A DNA stretch of 22,844 nucleotides from a virus. The DNA lies in IMG/VR virus record IMGVR_UViG_3300035150_000085, positions 1 through 22,844 of that record; one strand, written 5' to 3'. Position 1 is the stretch's first letter; each line of letters starts with the position of its first letter. Under the pieces are notes generated by a model, which was given only the letters and a program-made list of their open reading frames with translations, had not been told where the DNA came from and ran no database searches. Below are positions 1 through 7,606 of the stretch, in pieces. A program made the position numbers and the translations under genes.

Positions 1-993
1 CTGTGCCCCAGCAAGAGTATCATTCTGGATAGCATAAGCCTCAGCAGCTGCGTTTGTTCCAGTGACCGCTTCAGTATATTCCTCAATGGCTTCCTGCCCG
101 CCCTGAATCAGTTTTATCATTGCAGGGCCGGCACGGTTCCCAAAGATTGACATAATCTCACCGGTCTCAAGCCCGGCTTCACCGAGAATGCCGAAGACCT
201 CTGCAAGACTGTGTGTTGCAGGATTGATATCTTCAAAAGTAATTCCAAGCTCGTTTAACTTGGCAATCGCCGGACTCGTAGCATTCGCAAGATCACCAAA
301 GGCGCCGCGGAGGGCGGTTCCTGCCTGAGTGGCAGCGAACCCGTTATTATACAGGATCTGAAGCGCACCGACTGTCTCTTCCAGAGAGAACCCGAGGCCA
401 GAGGCGACAGGACCAGCGTACCGCATGGACGTAGTCAGCTTATCCATTGTTGCCTGTGAGTTGGTTATTGCCGCCGTGAAGACATTGGCAACACGCTCTG
501 CTTCAGAGGCGTCGAGGTTGAACTGACTGATTGAAGCGGCAACGGATGCGGATGTAGTTGCGAGGTCTGACTGTGTCGCGCCGGCCAGATAAAGAACACC
601 GTTCAGAGCTGCCATCGACTGCGTCGCATCAAACCCGGCTGATGCCAGATAATAAAGAGCATCAGCGGCTTCGGAAGCTGTGAACCTGGTTGTCCGTCCT
701 GCTTCCTGGGCTGCAGCATTAAGGGCTTCCATCTCTTGAGTGGACGCCTTGGCGACAGAAGCGACGTTCGCCATTGACTGCTCGAACTGTGCGAACGTCG
801 AGACGGCTGCTTTTATTCCCTGGATTGTTTTAGTGAGTGCAACAACGGCAATGCCAATAGCCCCGAGAGAAGCGATAGCACCACCTGCGAAAGTTCTGAA
901 GAATTTACCGGCGGTCATGAGATCGCCGCGGAGTGCGCCAGTGTTTACCCTGACTTGTGAATTAACGGTTCCGGCGTCTATTCCGTTGGGCAT
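1..993 (-). CDS. Phage tail tape measure protein, N-terminal part (runs off window)
   Basis: The frame stays open from an ATG at 993 to the window edge, giving 331 residues. The start is chosen because a GGAGAAGAGG purine run lies just upstream. The protein is rich in Ala, Gly, Ser and Thr. It opens with a hydrophobic stretch at about residues 35-55, then shows the signature of the TP901/PhageMin_Tail core: a 'FAQFEQSMANVASVAKAS' segment, a 'TRFTASEAADALYYLASAG' segment, and later 'ALQILYNNGFAATQAGTALR' and 'EVFGILGE'. In this family the protein sets tail length and fills the tail tube before DNA ejection. It overlaps the preceding gene by 32 nt, as expected for a translationally coupled tail operon. 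The C-terminal part is outside the window, so length and any lytic domains cannot be judged. Confidence 0.93.
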   Translation of the reverse strand, partial: MPNGIDAGTVNSQVRVNTGALRGDLMTAGKFFRTFAGGAIASLGAIGIAVVALTKTIQGIKAAVSTFAQFEQSMANVASVAKASTQEMEALNAAAQEAGRTTRFTASEAADALYYLASAGFDATQSMAALNGVLYLAGATQSDLATTSASVAASISQFNLDASEAERVANVFTAAITNSQATMDKLTTSMRYAGPVASGLGFSLEETVGALQILYNNGFAATQAGTALRGAFGDLANATSPAIAKLNELGITFEDINPATHSLAEVFGILGEAGLETGEIMSIFGNRAGPAMIKLIQGGQEAIEEYTEAVTGTNAAAEAYAIQNDTLAGAQ

Positions 994-1696
994 TCCTCTT
1001 CTCCTGTTCCTCTGCATATATCGCCCATGCTCGACGGTCGATGTCTGCCTTGTTGAATTCGGTAAAGTTGCCCGTTATGTTTTCTGACGGGCGATTGTTA
1101 TTGTTCTTCGCCATAATAGCGAGATTCTTCAAAATCTCCTCGTCAACTTTTTTGATGTCATTTTTGTCTACCAGCTCAACACCATAAGAAAATATTGTAC
1201 CTGCAAAATCTGCAGGGAAAATCTGGTAGAAAGCAAGTTCCTTGTTCAGCAAGGTCCGCTCTTTCTTTTTTCTCTCATCTGCGTTATTCTCTGCGAGTGC
1301 AGCTTCTCTTGCTTTTTTGATTTCAGCTTTCATTCCTTCTGCATCTTCATATAACGAAGCAGCTTCAAGGGCTTCATCATACGAAGGCGAGATCATTGCA
1401 TACCGCATAATCTTGTTCTGGATTTTAGCGAACTGAAGCATATCTTCAGCAGAGGTTTCCTTTCTCTTAACCTTGTCATAGAAAGTTTCTATGAGGGAAA
1501 AGTTCCCACAGTCTTCAATCTCAACCTGACGGAGAGGCCTGACCCGAACAGGGCCAAGCATGAGACCATTGAAAGACGGCCATATCTCCTGATAGGCCGC
1601 CTCTTCAATAAGGTCTTTACACGTTCTCGACGTCGAGGACTGCGTATTCTGTGATTGAGAGTTCTTTTCTGTATTTCGCCGGGTAAATCGTGCCAT
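962..1696 (-). CDS. Tail protein in the tail assembly chaperone position (unrecognised family)
   Basis: A 244-residue, highly charged protein lies between tail tube and tape measure genes, where long-tailed phages carry their tail assembly chaperone(s). I do not recognise the sequence; the role is inferred from position only. The centre (about residues 80-160) is helical and rich in Ala, Glu and Lys, and the C-terminus ends in an Arg/Asn-rich basic tail. The ATG at 1696 has an AAGGA site five bases upstream, but this start puts the first 27 codons inside the end of the tail tube gene, and that segment is low-complexity (Asn, Ser, Gln, Thr). No other ATG, GTG or TTG occurs until Met46, so either the 80-nt overlap is real or a rare start is used. 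I saw no clear slippery heptamer for a chaperone-type frameshift. Confidence 0.75.
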   Translation of the reverse strand: MARFTRRNTEKNSQSQNTQSSTSRTCKDLIEEAAYQEIWPSFNGLMLGPVRVRPLRQVEIEDCGNFSLIETFYDKVKRKETSAEDMLQFAKIQNKIMRYAMISPSYDEALEAASLYEDAEGMKAEIKKAREAALAENNADERKKKERTLLNKELAFYQIFPADFAGTIFSYGVELVDKNDIKKVDEEILKNLAIMAKNNNNRPSENITGNFTEFNKADIDRRAWAIYAEEQEKRNAQRNRRRNR

Positions 1697-2543
1697 TTTC
1701 GTCCTTGTAGTTTGTCGCGGTCATGGAATAATTGACATCATTAAGATTGTAATCGTGAGTTTCATCGCCAACCTGTCCTGAAAGGGTCCGACCAACTTCT
1801 TTGTAGTAGCCTACAAGATCGCCTTCTTTGTTCTCGCCCTTCAGATATTTGGCATAAAAGGCCTCGTACATAAAATAAATCTTTGTCGATTCAGAATCAG
1901 GATCATCGTATTGTCCTGTCGTCGAGTTCCATACACCGCCCTCGATGATCTCACCCATTTCAGGATCATACGCGGAATCAACAAGCGCAGAACTAAATCC
2001 TTTTTTATACGAATCAGTCTGAATAGTGGTCTCTTTTCCGTTTGAATCCTGTGTTGACTTCTCTTCCGACTCTTTGTAATTCGGCGAGTTGGTCAGACTT
2101 TTCACTGTGTTGCTTTTAACAAACTTCACGCCTTTCCCCTGGCCGAACATGGCAATCTCCGCACCTTCGCCGTACACCTGGAAGTATCCGACAGACCCGG
2201 GAACAGTCAACGCAAGTTTAATCCGGTTTGTTGTCGTGTCCTGGGATGCTGTAACGTTCGCCGGGGAAGCGTCATTGATGGCAGCGAAGAGTTCTGCAAC
2301 AGTAACAGCCGTTTCGTCCACAGACCCTACACCTGTTGAAACATCAAACTCGATTGTTTCTGCTGTCCCGTCCTGTTTGAACGTGATCTCAACAGCCGAT
2401 GTATCATACGCCGCTGAGAAATCAAACGGACCTGCACCGCCGATGACTCTTTCAGTCGTGGGGATTGTTTTATCATCGTTCAGGGGCAGGATCCGAAAGA
2501 ATTTGATAAATGCCATATATTCGGCATCTGCTCTTAATGACAT
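1617..2543 (-). CDS. Major tail tube protein (probable)
   Basis: A 308-residue acidic protein beginning after a strong AGGAGG site (spacing 6). It is the first large gene after the neck genes and directly precedes the chaperone-position gene and tape measure, the standard place of the tail tube subunit. The N-terminal half (about 30-140) is Thr/Val-rich and beta-like, with a tandem-repeat feel. The C-terminal half contains Tyr-rich strands ('YFMYEAFYAKYL', then 'DLVGYYKEVGRTLSGQVGD') of the kind seen in tube subunits. It is longer than the roughly 150-200 residues of minimal tube proteins, so an added surface domain is possible. No sheath gene is present upstream, which favours a non-contractile tail. 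The family assignment rests on context and general character, not on a diagnostic motif. Confidence 0.7.
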   Translation of the reverse strand: MSLRADAEYMAFIKFFRILPLNDDKTIPTTERVIGGAGPFDFSAAYDTSAVEITFKQDGTAETIEFDVSTGVGSVDETAVTVAELFAAINDASPANVTASQDTTTNRIKLALTVPGSVGYFQVYGEGAEIAMFGQGKGVKFVKSNTVKSLTNSPNYKESEEKSTQDSNGKETTIQTDSYKKGFSSALVDSAYDPEMGEIIEGGVWNSTTGQYDDPDSESTKIYFMYEAFYAKYLKGENKEGDLVGYYKEVGRTLSGQVGDETHDYNLNDVNYSMTATNYKDENGTIYPAKYRKELSITEYAVLDVENV

Positions 2544-2552
2544 AATGTCCTC

Positions 2553-2903
2553 CTAAAATAAATCCGGAATCAAAAACAATCGCCACATGGAGATTGTTCC
2601 ATCCTCTTCTGGGGTTATCGTACTTGAAATTACATTCTCTGACAAGACGATGTTTCTGTTACCATCATCACTGACAGCCTCGTAGTCCTCTAAAAGTTCC
2701 AGCAGAGTTTTCCTGACATACGTCCTGAGAAACTTCTGTTGCCCCGGGAGGAAATGCGCGAACACCCGGATTTGTGTCCCTCTGCCAGGGAAAGGCTCTT
2801 CTTTAATGACGACATAAGGAGCATCAGGCCCGTGCTTTTCTCCGAACAGATAAACCCTTTCAATCGGTCCTGTCTTTAATCTATCACGCACTTTGAAAAT
2901 CAT
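2553..2903 (-). CDS. Tail terminator / tail completion-like protein
   Basis: A 116-residue protein starting at an ATG that overlaps the stop of the upstream gene (ATGA, 2900-2903), so translation is probably coupled. It sits immediately before the tail tube gene, the usual site of the tail terminator that caps the tube and joins it to the head. The mixed alpha/beta composition, with an early 'YVVIKEE' strand, a 'VFAHFLPGQQ' strand and a late 'STITPEEDGTISMWRLFLIP' segment, resembles small terminator or minor tail proteins. No catalytic motif is visible. The call rests on gene order and size. Confidence 0.6.
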   Translation of the reverse strand: MIFKVRDRLKTGPIERVYLFGEKHGPDAPYVVIKEEPFPGRGTQIRVFAHFLPGQQKFLRTYVRKTLLELLEDYEAVSDDGNRNIVLSENVISSTITPEEDGTISMWRLFLIPDLF

Positions 2904-3250
2904 CCGTACAGCTCCTTCAGGTCCCGCATAAAATCAGGGATAACACCTTTCACTACCGGCCAGAGCGCGGCGTTCCTGCCGTCTTTGGCGAACTCCAAAT
3001 ACTTCCCGTAATGAACGCCGTGCGCAATAAAGAACCCGACAACGTCAGTTTCCTGAAACGCATCTGAATGAACCCTGTCTTTTGCCTGGTATGTCCTATT
3101 CTGCCAGAACTCATCGGCAGCCTGCCGCCGGTTAAAGATTTCAAGAACCTTCGCCGCATAATAAAGACACAGAGCATACAATGCAGCCTTTTTCCTTTCG
3201 AAGATCCCGAACAGATTCCCGATTACAAGATCAACCCCGACTATGCTCAT
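2900..3250 (-). CDS. HK97 gp10-like neck/tail-completion protein
   Basis: A 116-residue protein with the hallmark late segment of the HK97 gp10 group: a 'HGVHYGKYLEFAKDG' run (residues 78-92) followed by Pro-containing 'ALWPVVKG'. In this family the protein belongs to the head-tail interface. The N-terminal half is helical and rich in Ala, Tyr and Arg. The ATG lies inside the end of the upstream 65-residue gene (overlap about 20 nt), and the gene ends in an ATGA overlap with the next one, so the neck genes form a tight coupled block. Confidence 0.75.
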   Translation of the reverse strand: MSIVGVDLVIGNLFGIFERKKAALYALCLYYAAKVLEIFNRRQAADEFWQNRTYQAKDRVHSDAFQETDVVGFFIAHGVHYGKYLEFAKDGRNAALWPVVKGVIPDFMRDLKELYG

Positions 3251-3428
3251 CCATCAGCCTCAGTTGGTACAGAATAGAAATTGCAAGGGACCATGCTTGT
3301 CCCGGCGTAACAGTTTCTTTTTTTCCGTTAACCTCGATAATCATTGTTTTCTGGTCTGTCTTTTCTGCCTTTGGACTGAGCTGCCCTGTTTCTTCATCAA
3401 TCATTATCTTATCAGGAATATCACTCAT
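3231..3428 (-). CDS. Small unknown protein in the neck gene block
   Basis: A 65-residue protein not recognised as a family. It begins at an ATG overlapping the stop of the upstream connector gene (3425-3428) and ends inside the next gene. The N-terminal half is Lys/Asp/Glu-rich and hydrophilic; the C-terminal half contains an amphipathic helix ('AWSLAISILYQLRLMDE'). The overlapping start and stop on both sides argue for a real, co-translated gene. A small head-tail joining or assembly role is possible but not shown. Confidence 0.6.
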   Translation of the reverse strand: MSDIPDKIMIDEETGQLSPKAEKTDQKTMIIEVNGKKETVTPGQAWSLAISILYQLRLMDEHSRG

Positions 3429-3838
3429 GTTCCGCCTCCCGATTCATCAAGGTCGGCTGCTTCCATCAGGGGTGCTTGGTACCCTATAATCCCGCCTGAA
3501 GCATAAAGTGGATCGACCGGGCCGATGCGCCATTCTTTTCCGATAGCCTCGAATGTCTCTCCTTCTGTGATGACTGTCTGATAATCAGACAGAATGAACC
3601 TTTGCAGGTTCGTACTGATACCAGCCGGGACAGGACCATTTTTCGGGACAGTCATTCCTTGTTCATGACTGATCCGAACATACCGAGTATCCTCCGCAAC
3701 GGGAGTCCCGAAAGGATCCTCTACCAGTCCACCCATCCAATCATCAACCATCGGTTTTGAATAAGTGATAATCGCTGTGGGGTTTTCTTTGATTTTATTC
3801 TGGATTGCTTTTCTGCGCTGAGTGAGTTCAGCTCTCAC
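3425..3838 (-). CDS. Head closure / head-tail joining-like protein
   Basis: A 137-residue protein with a GTG start at 3838. GTG is chosen because a GGAGG site lies six bases upstream and the codon overlaps the previous stop as GTGA (3835-3838). It opens with a basic helix (residues 1-18), followed by beta-rich sequence with several Gly/Pro turns, and ends in a Gly-rich tail. Size and order after the adaptor-like gene fit the SPP1 gp16-type head-closure ring protein. No motif proves it. Confidence 0.6.
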   Translation of the reverse strand: MRAELTQRRKAIQNKIKENPTAIITYSKPMVDDWMGGLVEDPFGTPVAEDTRYVRISHEQGMTVPKNGPVPAGISTNLQRFILSDYQTVITEGETFEAIGKEWRIGPVDPLYASGGIIGYQAPLMEAADLDESGGGT

Positions 3839-4296
3839 ACGTTCCCTCCAGATATCTCAGGAGCTGAGGAACCGCCCCAGCGCGGCCCGGCCTTGCTAAC
3901 AGTCTCCTCATAATCTTCCTGGAACTCAGCAAGAAGATATTCATAATACTTCAGGAGATCAGAAAGCCCCGTCCATTCTGTTGACTCTGCCCCGGTATCA
4001 GACCTTTTCAATCTGAGTTCCTTTCCAATCTTGGCAATAATCTGTTTCAGGGCTTTGACACAGGCATAGTCTTCTCCATCAGCATCGAACCAAACACCGA
4101 GCCGTGTATCAGAGACATATAGATTGAGAGTCACCCATTCATTCCCATCATGGTATTTGTAGAGTCCTTCATGCCTGTATGCTGTCTGGTTTACGGGGGA
4201 ACCGGGGAGATCCCCGGTGACATCCTGAATATCAATGAATCCGTCCGGATCATCAATCCTGAGGCGGACCTCTTTTAATTCGTTGAATGTTGCCAT
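3835..4296 (-). CDS. Head-tail connector (adaptor)-like protein
   Basis: A 153-residue acidic protein, the first of the neck block. It opens with 'ELKEVRLRIDDPDGFIDI', close in style to gp6-like head-tail connector proteins, whose N-termini read as LR.RI.D....I...I. The C-terminus is a Gly/Ser/Pro-rich tail. No Shine-Dalgarno is visible before the ATG. Instead a sigma70-like promoter (4303-4331) puts its -10 six bases before the ATG, so the mRNA may start at the A of the start codon. The downstream neighbour overlaps by four bases. Confidence 0.65.
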   Translation of the reverse strand: MATFNELKEVRLRIDDPDGFIDIQDVTGDLPGSPVNQTAYRHEGLYKYHDGNEWVTLNLYVSDTRLGVWFDADGEDYACVKALKQIIAKIGKELRLKRSDTGAESTEWTGLSDLLKYYEYLLAEFQEDYEETVSKAGPRWGGSSAPEISGGNV

Positions 4297-4302
4297 GAGA
4301 TT

Positions 4303-4331
4303 ATACTACTTTTTTACATATCATTTGGCAA
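4303..4331 (-). promoter_or_regulatory. Candidate sigma70 promoter giving a leaderless connector mRNA
   Basis: On the minus strand a TTGCCA -35 (4326-4331) and TAGTAT -10 (4303-4308) are separated by 17 bases. Six bases follow before the ATG at 4296, so the expected transcription start coincides with the start codon. The absence of a ribosome site before this gene fits. A perfect TATAAT also occurs three bases closer to the ATG, but it would start transcription inside the gene. Confidence 0.45.
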
Positions 4332-4338
4332 GGGGTCG

Positions 4339-4527
4339 TTATTTCAGTTTAACTTTCTCCCCGGCAGCATTGAAGAACTCTCCTGGTCCTGTGCAGACAT
4401 AGCATCCTGAGTTTTTCGTCATAGAAGAGAGAGCATTGCAGGCTTCCTGTTTTGTTTTATAGTATCCCAAGATTACAAGAGATCCTCCGCGATCAAACTT
4501 AACAATCATTATTCTTTCTTTTGGCAT
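4339..4527 (-). CDS. Small unknown protein with its own promoter
   Basis: A 62-residue protein of unknown function between capsid and neck genes. The ATG at 4527 follows a GGAGG site with suitable spacing. Its core ('LVILGYYKTKQEACNALSSM') resembles short phage proteins in which a strand is followed by a residue-counting helix with Ala/Cys; the unknown gene at 7607-7825 has a similar layout ('FCGVFDSEEKAKKACLSYL'). Two Cys (41 and 44, in 'CYVC') could bind metal or form a disulfide. A near-consensus promoter sits just upstream and a terminator precedes that, so this gene is transcribed separately from the capsid genes. Confidence 0.65.
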   Translation of the reverse strand: MPKERIMIVKFDRGGSLVILGYYKTKQEACNALSSMTKNSGCYVCTGPGEFFNAAGEKVKLK

Positions 4528-4544
4528 TTCGGCCTCCTGTTTTC

Positions 4545-4573
4545 TTTATAGCACGGATGCCCGAAAGTGTCAA
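4545..4573 (-). promoter_or_regulatory. Strong sigma70-type promoter after the capsid terminator
   Basis: Minus strand TTGACA (4568-4573) and TATAAA (4545-4550) are separated by exactly 17 bases, close to the sigma70 consensus. About 17 bases follow to the ATG at 4527, leaving a short leader with a GGAGG site. It lies directly after the T-run of the terminator at 4575-4601, so it restarts transcription for the neck and tail genes. Confidence 0.75.
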
Positions 4574-4574
4574 C

Positions 4575-4601
4575 AAAAAACCCCCGGTGGTCAGCCGGGG
4601 G
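4575..4601 (-). terminator. Rho-independent terminator after the major capsid gene
   Basis: A seven-base-pair GC stem (CCCCCGG at 4581-4587 with CCGGGGG at 4595-4601), a seven-base loop, and six consecutive T on the minus strand (4575-4580) form a textbook intrinsic terminator. It lies 76 bases past the capsid stop, so the abundant capsid mRNA probably ends here. Confidence 0.85.
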
Positions 4602-4676
4602 AAAGGAAGATATGGATGAAAATAGAAAAATGGTCAGGCAGTAATAGGATACCACGCTTGTCTTTTTCTGTCAACC

Positions 4677-5879
4677 CTACAGAGTAGGCAGTGTAATCTC
4701 AAGACACATACCAGTTCCGGAAGATCCGACCGGGGTGCTGTGAGAATAACCGAAGAACTCTGCAACGTATTCTGTCTGAATACCGTACCATACTCTCTCT
4801 TCCTGGGAGAGATTCAGAACAGAACCTTTGCCCTGCTCCATGGTCAGCTGCCGTTTTGTCAGCGTATAGGCTGCTCTCGGTACAAACAGATATGCATAAT
4901 CAGAATCAACACCAGGATAAGAATGTGTCTTTTCTCCGGCATAGATCGTATCACCCCGATAAGGAATGATCGCAGTCAGCCAAGACAGGGCCTCAAAGTT
5001 GGAAGGCTTACCCTTCCCGCCGAGATTCAGCTGCCCGTTGACTGTTCTCTGAAACCAGAGCTGCTTGTCATACGGAATAGCCAGATAAACCTGATCAGCG
5101 GCGATAGTCTGGCCTGTCTGTGCATCAGTCAGCCCGAGAAGAGTTGAGTATGCATTAACCAGAGTGTTGTACAACAGTTCTTCTTTCGTTGCGCCGGATG
5201 TGGTGTCGGCTGCCTGCTGCTGTCCTGTGTCCCATCCTGATGCCGCAGTTTTGGCGACCATTAGTCCGAGAACGTTCCGGTTGTTTCTGTATCCGACATA
5301 GCCACGGGTGACAGCGCGCATGACTTTCTGGATGTCATAGAGAGGGTTAAAGATCACGTCCTGCAGGCTGGTTTTATCACCGACTGCAAAAAGGTCCATG
5401 CTGACAGTACCAGTTGCCCCGGTCTTATGTTCCAGGAGAGGAACAGCGTCATTGTTGCCATAGATAGGCTCGAACGCAGCTCCGGCATCAAGGAACTCAT
5501 CCAGCCGGACAGACTTGCCGAAAGCATCATTGACCTGTTCATTCATGACCGTGTCAGTGTAGTCAGCTTCCTGCATCCTGCGCCGGGTGATATCAATCCG
5601 GAGAAGATCAGACAGAGTCGACCAGTCGTCAGGAAGCATGGAGGCGTTCTTTGCTTTCTTGTGAAGATCCTCAATCTTGCTCCATACCCGGGCATGGCCT
5701 TCCGACCCTTCCCAGATGTTCGACTTCATGACAATGTCTGTCTCTGATGTTTTCAGAGCCTCGGCATCATGTGATGCAAGATTCTGTTCTTTTTTTCCTG
5801 AGTATCCGACAGCTTTCTGTGAATACCCGTTTTTGACACGCTGTTCGATCAGCGCATTTTTATCAAGAATAAGTGCCAT
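4677..5879 (-). CDS. Major capsid protein (HK97-fold, probable)
   Basis: A 400-residue protein following protease-scaffold and decoration genes, the standard order. The ATG at 5879 has an AAGGAG site. The N-terminal 70 residues are polar and helical, as in delta-like or N-arm regions. The body contains features common in HK97-type coat proteins: 'FNPLYDIQKVMRAVTRGYV' (about 178-196), an 'AADQVYLAIPYDKQLWFQRT' strand (about 259-278), and a late 'YAYLFVPRAAYTLTKRQLTME' P-domain-like region. No single diagnostic residue can be cited, so the call rests on size, place and general pattern. A terminator follows, consistent with a very high-expression gene. Confidence 0.85.
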   Translation of the reverse strand: MALILDKNALIEQRVKNGYSQKAVGYSGKKEQNLASHDAEALKTSETDIVMKSNIWEGSEGHARVWSKIEDLHKKAKNASMLPDDWSTLSDLLRIDITRRRMQEADYTDTVMNEQVNDAFGKSVRLDEFLDAGAAFEPIYGNNDAVPLLEHKTGATGTVSMDLFAVGDKTSLQDVIFNPLYDIQKVMRAVTRGYVGYRNNRNVLGLMVAKTAASGWDTGQQQAADTTSGATKEELLYNTLVNAYSTLLGLTDAQTGQTIAADQVYLAIPYDKQLWFQRTVNGQLNLGGKGKPSNFEALSWLTAIIPYRGDTIYAGEKTHSYPGVDSDYAYLFVPRAAYTLTKRQLTMEQGKGSVLNLSQEERVWYGIQTEYVAEFFGYSHSTPVGSSGTGMCLEITLPTL

Positions 5880-5889
5880 GTTTCACTCC

Positions 5890-6303
5890 TTAGGTGCTGG
5901 CTTCTGCGCCGTGGAACCGCAGTCCCTCGAAACGAAATACGTCATTCGAGTCTTCGACTTTCCTGACATACCCAACCAGATACCGACCGCCGTCTCCTTC
6001 TGATTCGTAGAACTTGCTCTTGTTGGTATCCCAATAGACTTCCTGACCCCAAGTGTCAAAGGTCTCACCGGATCCGATCATATCAGAGCCGACTTCATAA
6101 ACCTGCGCCACATGGATAGTCCCCTGTGCGCCGCTGGCGATATCCTCATCGGCAAGGCCGAAGAACGGAGTCGCTTTGACGAAGTCTCCCTGATTGATTG
6201 CAGAGTCAGCTGTGATCTCAATGTGATCATCCTGGGTGACTTTTTCCTTGATGACGTATCCCTGGTGGTCAGAAGAGTTGTCCTGTGATGCGGGTAAGCT
6301 CAT
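5890..6303 (-). CDS. DUF2190-like capsid decoration (cement) protein
   Basis: A 137-residue beta-rich acidic protein immediately before the capsid gene. It shows the DUF2190-style series: 'AINQGDFVKATPFFGLADED' (35-54), then a Gly/Ile 'GTIHVAQVYEV' strand, a 'GQEVYWDTNKSKFY' segment (85-98), and 'GGRYLVGYVRKVED'. In this family the protein binds the outer capsid shell and stabilises it. The ATG is preceded by AGGAGG with five bases spacing, and only nine bases separate it from the protease-scaffold stop. Confidence 0.75.
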   Translation of the reverse strand: MSLPASQDNSSDHQGYVIKEKVTQDDHIEITADSAINQGDFVKATPFFGLADEDIASGAQGTIHVAQVYEVGSDMIGSGETFDTWGQEVYWDTNKSKFYESEGDGGRYLVGYVRKVEDSNDVFRFEGLRFHGAEAST

Positions 6304-6312
6304 TACAACCTC

Positions 6313-7563
6313 CTACAGTTCGAGAACGGGCGCGCCCGTAATCTCATTTTTTACGCTCTTGTCAGAATAACCGGGCATCTGATTTGCTTCAGATCCGGCA
6401 TCTGCCATCTGTCCTGCCAGATTCTTTGCAACGGGAGATTCTTTCAGCTCCGCGATTGCTTCATCCAGCTTGTCCTCGGGAGTGTTCCCGAGCTTGTCAA
6501 CGGCATAAGAAAGCAGAACATTCTTTTCACCTAGACCATTCGGATCAAACTCGCTTTTCAACTTGTTCTCAACCCTGGCCTTTTCCGTCTTGGCAATCAG
6601 GTCCTGCATGTTCTTGTAAGAAGAAACAGGATCTTTCACTCCAATCTCAGCAAACTGTTCTGCCATTGCCAGCGCGTCGCTGTGGTTCTTCGTCAGAAGA
6701 CGATCTTCACAGTTAACAGCGGTGGCAAGTTCTTTGAGCGTCAACGAGTTGTTCTCGATAGCTGCCGAAACAGCTTCGATGATTTCTTTTTTAGTCACTG
6801 TTGTGGCTCCTTTGTTTTTGTCGATCATGCTGATCAGCTCTGCGATCTCGGTCTTGTGTTCTGCATTAGCACGGGAGACCATTCGTCTCAGCGCGGAACG
6901 CATAACAACCCCGTCACGGATGGGCGTCTCAGAATCATCGTCTGTATTGAAGAGACCTGACTCAATAAGCGACCTCGCTTTATCAAGCCAGCCAGAATCA
7001 TTCGAATTAACTGTCTGTTGCATTGCCCCGGCTCCATACTCAACAGCATCATTTCTCTCGTATCCTTTGGATGCGGTGAAATATGTAATCTCATTCCCTT
7101 CATCGTCTTTCGAAACCGTGTACTCCGGCCAGGTAACCAGGGAGAAATGAACGATATTTGCCTTCGCATCACGGATCAAACCGGCATTGCTGTCAGAGTC
7201 ACCCTCGGGCGGGATATAGATTTTCATATGAATCTTTCCGGTCCCGTCTCCGTTTTTGTCCATTCTGGCTCCGACTGTGTACAGGTCAGAAGTCGGGCGG
7301 GACTCCCATGTATGTCCACGTTTTGATCCGGGGATCGGGCGGTCATTCATGACGTTTTTGAAAGACTCGAAGAATTGTTCCTGATAGATGCCGCCTGTCC
7401 CTTTCACAGGATAGTCAATTGACTCGACTTTGAAGAAAGGATTCTCATCGCCTTCGAGAATGGATTTCATCTTTTCTTCAGGAACGAGAGTCGGGATTGT
7501 ATCCGGAGATACAGAAGACTCCGCAGCAGAGTAATTCAAAAAAACAAGATCTTTCTTATTCAT
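6313..7563 (-). CDS. Prohead protease fused to scaffolding domain
   Basis: A 416-residue protein with two parts. Residues 1-150 look like a U9/U35/S78-type prohead serine protease: a 'KRGHTW' His (His84), a Gly-rich beta region, then 'IVHFSLVTWPEY' with candidate nucleophile Ser141. Residues 190-390 are helical, charged and rich in Lys, Glu and Ala, like a scaffold that would be digested from inside the prohead. The position before decoration and capsid genes agrees. A Shine-Dalgarno is absent before the ATG at 7563; a promoter-like -10 ends six bases upstream, suggesting a leaderless mRNA. Met32 is an alternative start with a weak GAAG site but would drop the N-terminus. The catalytic assignments are inferred. 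Confidence 0.75.
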   Translation of the reverse strand: MNKKDLVFLNYSAAESSVSPDTIPTLVPEEKMKSILEGDENPFFKVESIDYPVKGTGGIYQEQFFESFKNVMNDRPIPGSKRGHTWESRPTSDLYTVGARMDKNGDGTGKIHMKIYIPPEGDSDSNAGLIRDAKANIVHFSLVTWPEYTVSKDDEGNEITYFTASKGYERNDAVEYGAGAMQQTVNSNDSGWLDKARSLIESGLFNTDDDSETPIRDGVVMRSALRRMVSRANAEHKTEIAELISMIDKNKGATTVTKKEIIEAVSAAIENNSLTLKELATAVNCEDRLLTKNHSDALAMAEQFAEIGVKDPVSSYKNMQDLIAKTEKARVENKLKSEFDPNGLGEKNVLLSYAVDKLGNTPEDKLDEAIAELKESPVAKNLAGQMADAGSEANQMPGYSDKSVKNEITGAPVLEL

Positions 7564-7569
7564 GAAATC

Positions 7570-7599
7570 AGAATAGAATATTTATTATTAAATCGTCAA
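7570..7599 (-). promoter_or_regulatory. Candidate promoter giving a leaderless protease-scaffold mRNA
   Basis: Minus strand TTGACG (7594-7599) and TATTCT (7570-7575) are 18 bases apart in very AT-rich DNA, with six bases left before the ATG at 7563. The predicted transcription start falls on the ATG, and no ribosome site is present. The -10 matches the consensus at only four of six positions, and a second TATTCT overlaps it with poor spacing. Confidence 0.35.
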
Positions 7600-7606
7600 C
7601 AGGTTG

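Noticed and set aside
740-1087. Plus-strand frame opposite the tape measure start
   Set aside because: Shadow of the tape measure and chaperone-position genes, with no family features.
2089-2556. Plus-strand 155-codon frame opposite the tail tube gene
   Set aside because: No ribosome site or recognisable domain; explained by the tail tube gene on the other strand.
4300-4305. Perfect minus-strand TATAAT three bases before the connector ATG
   Set aside because: It would start transcription inside the coding region, and its nearest -35 is 20 bases away; the overlapping TAGTAT with 17-base spacing fits better.
5427-6003. Two plus-strand frames opposite the capsid and decoration genes
   Set aside because: Arg/Ser/Pro-rich shadow translations with no supporting signals.
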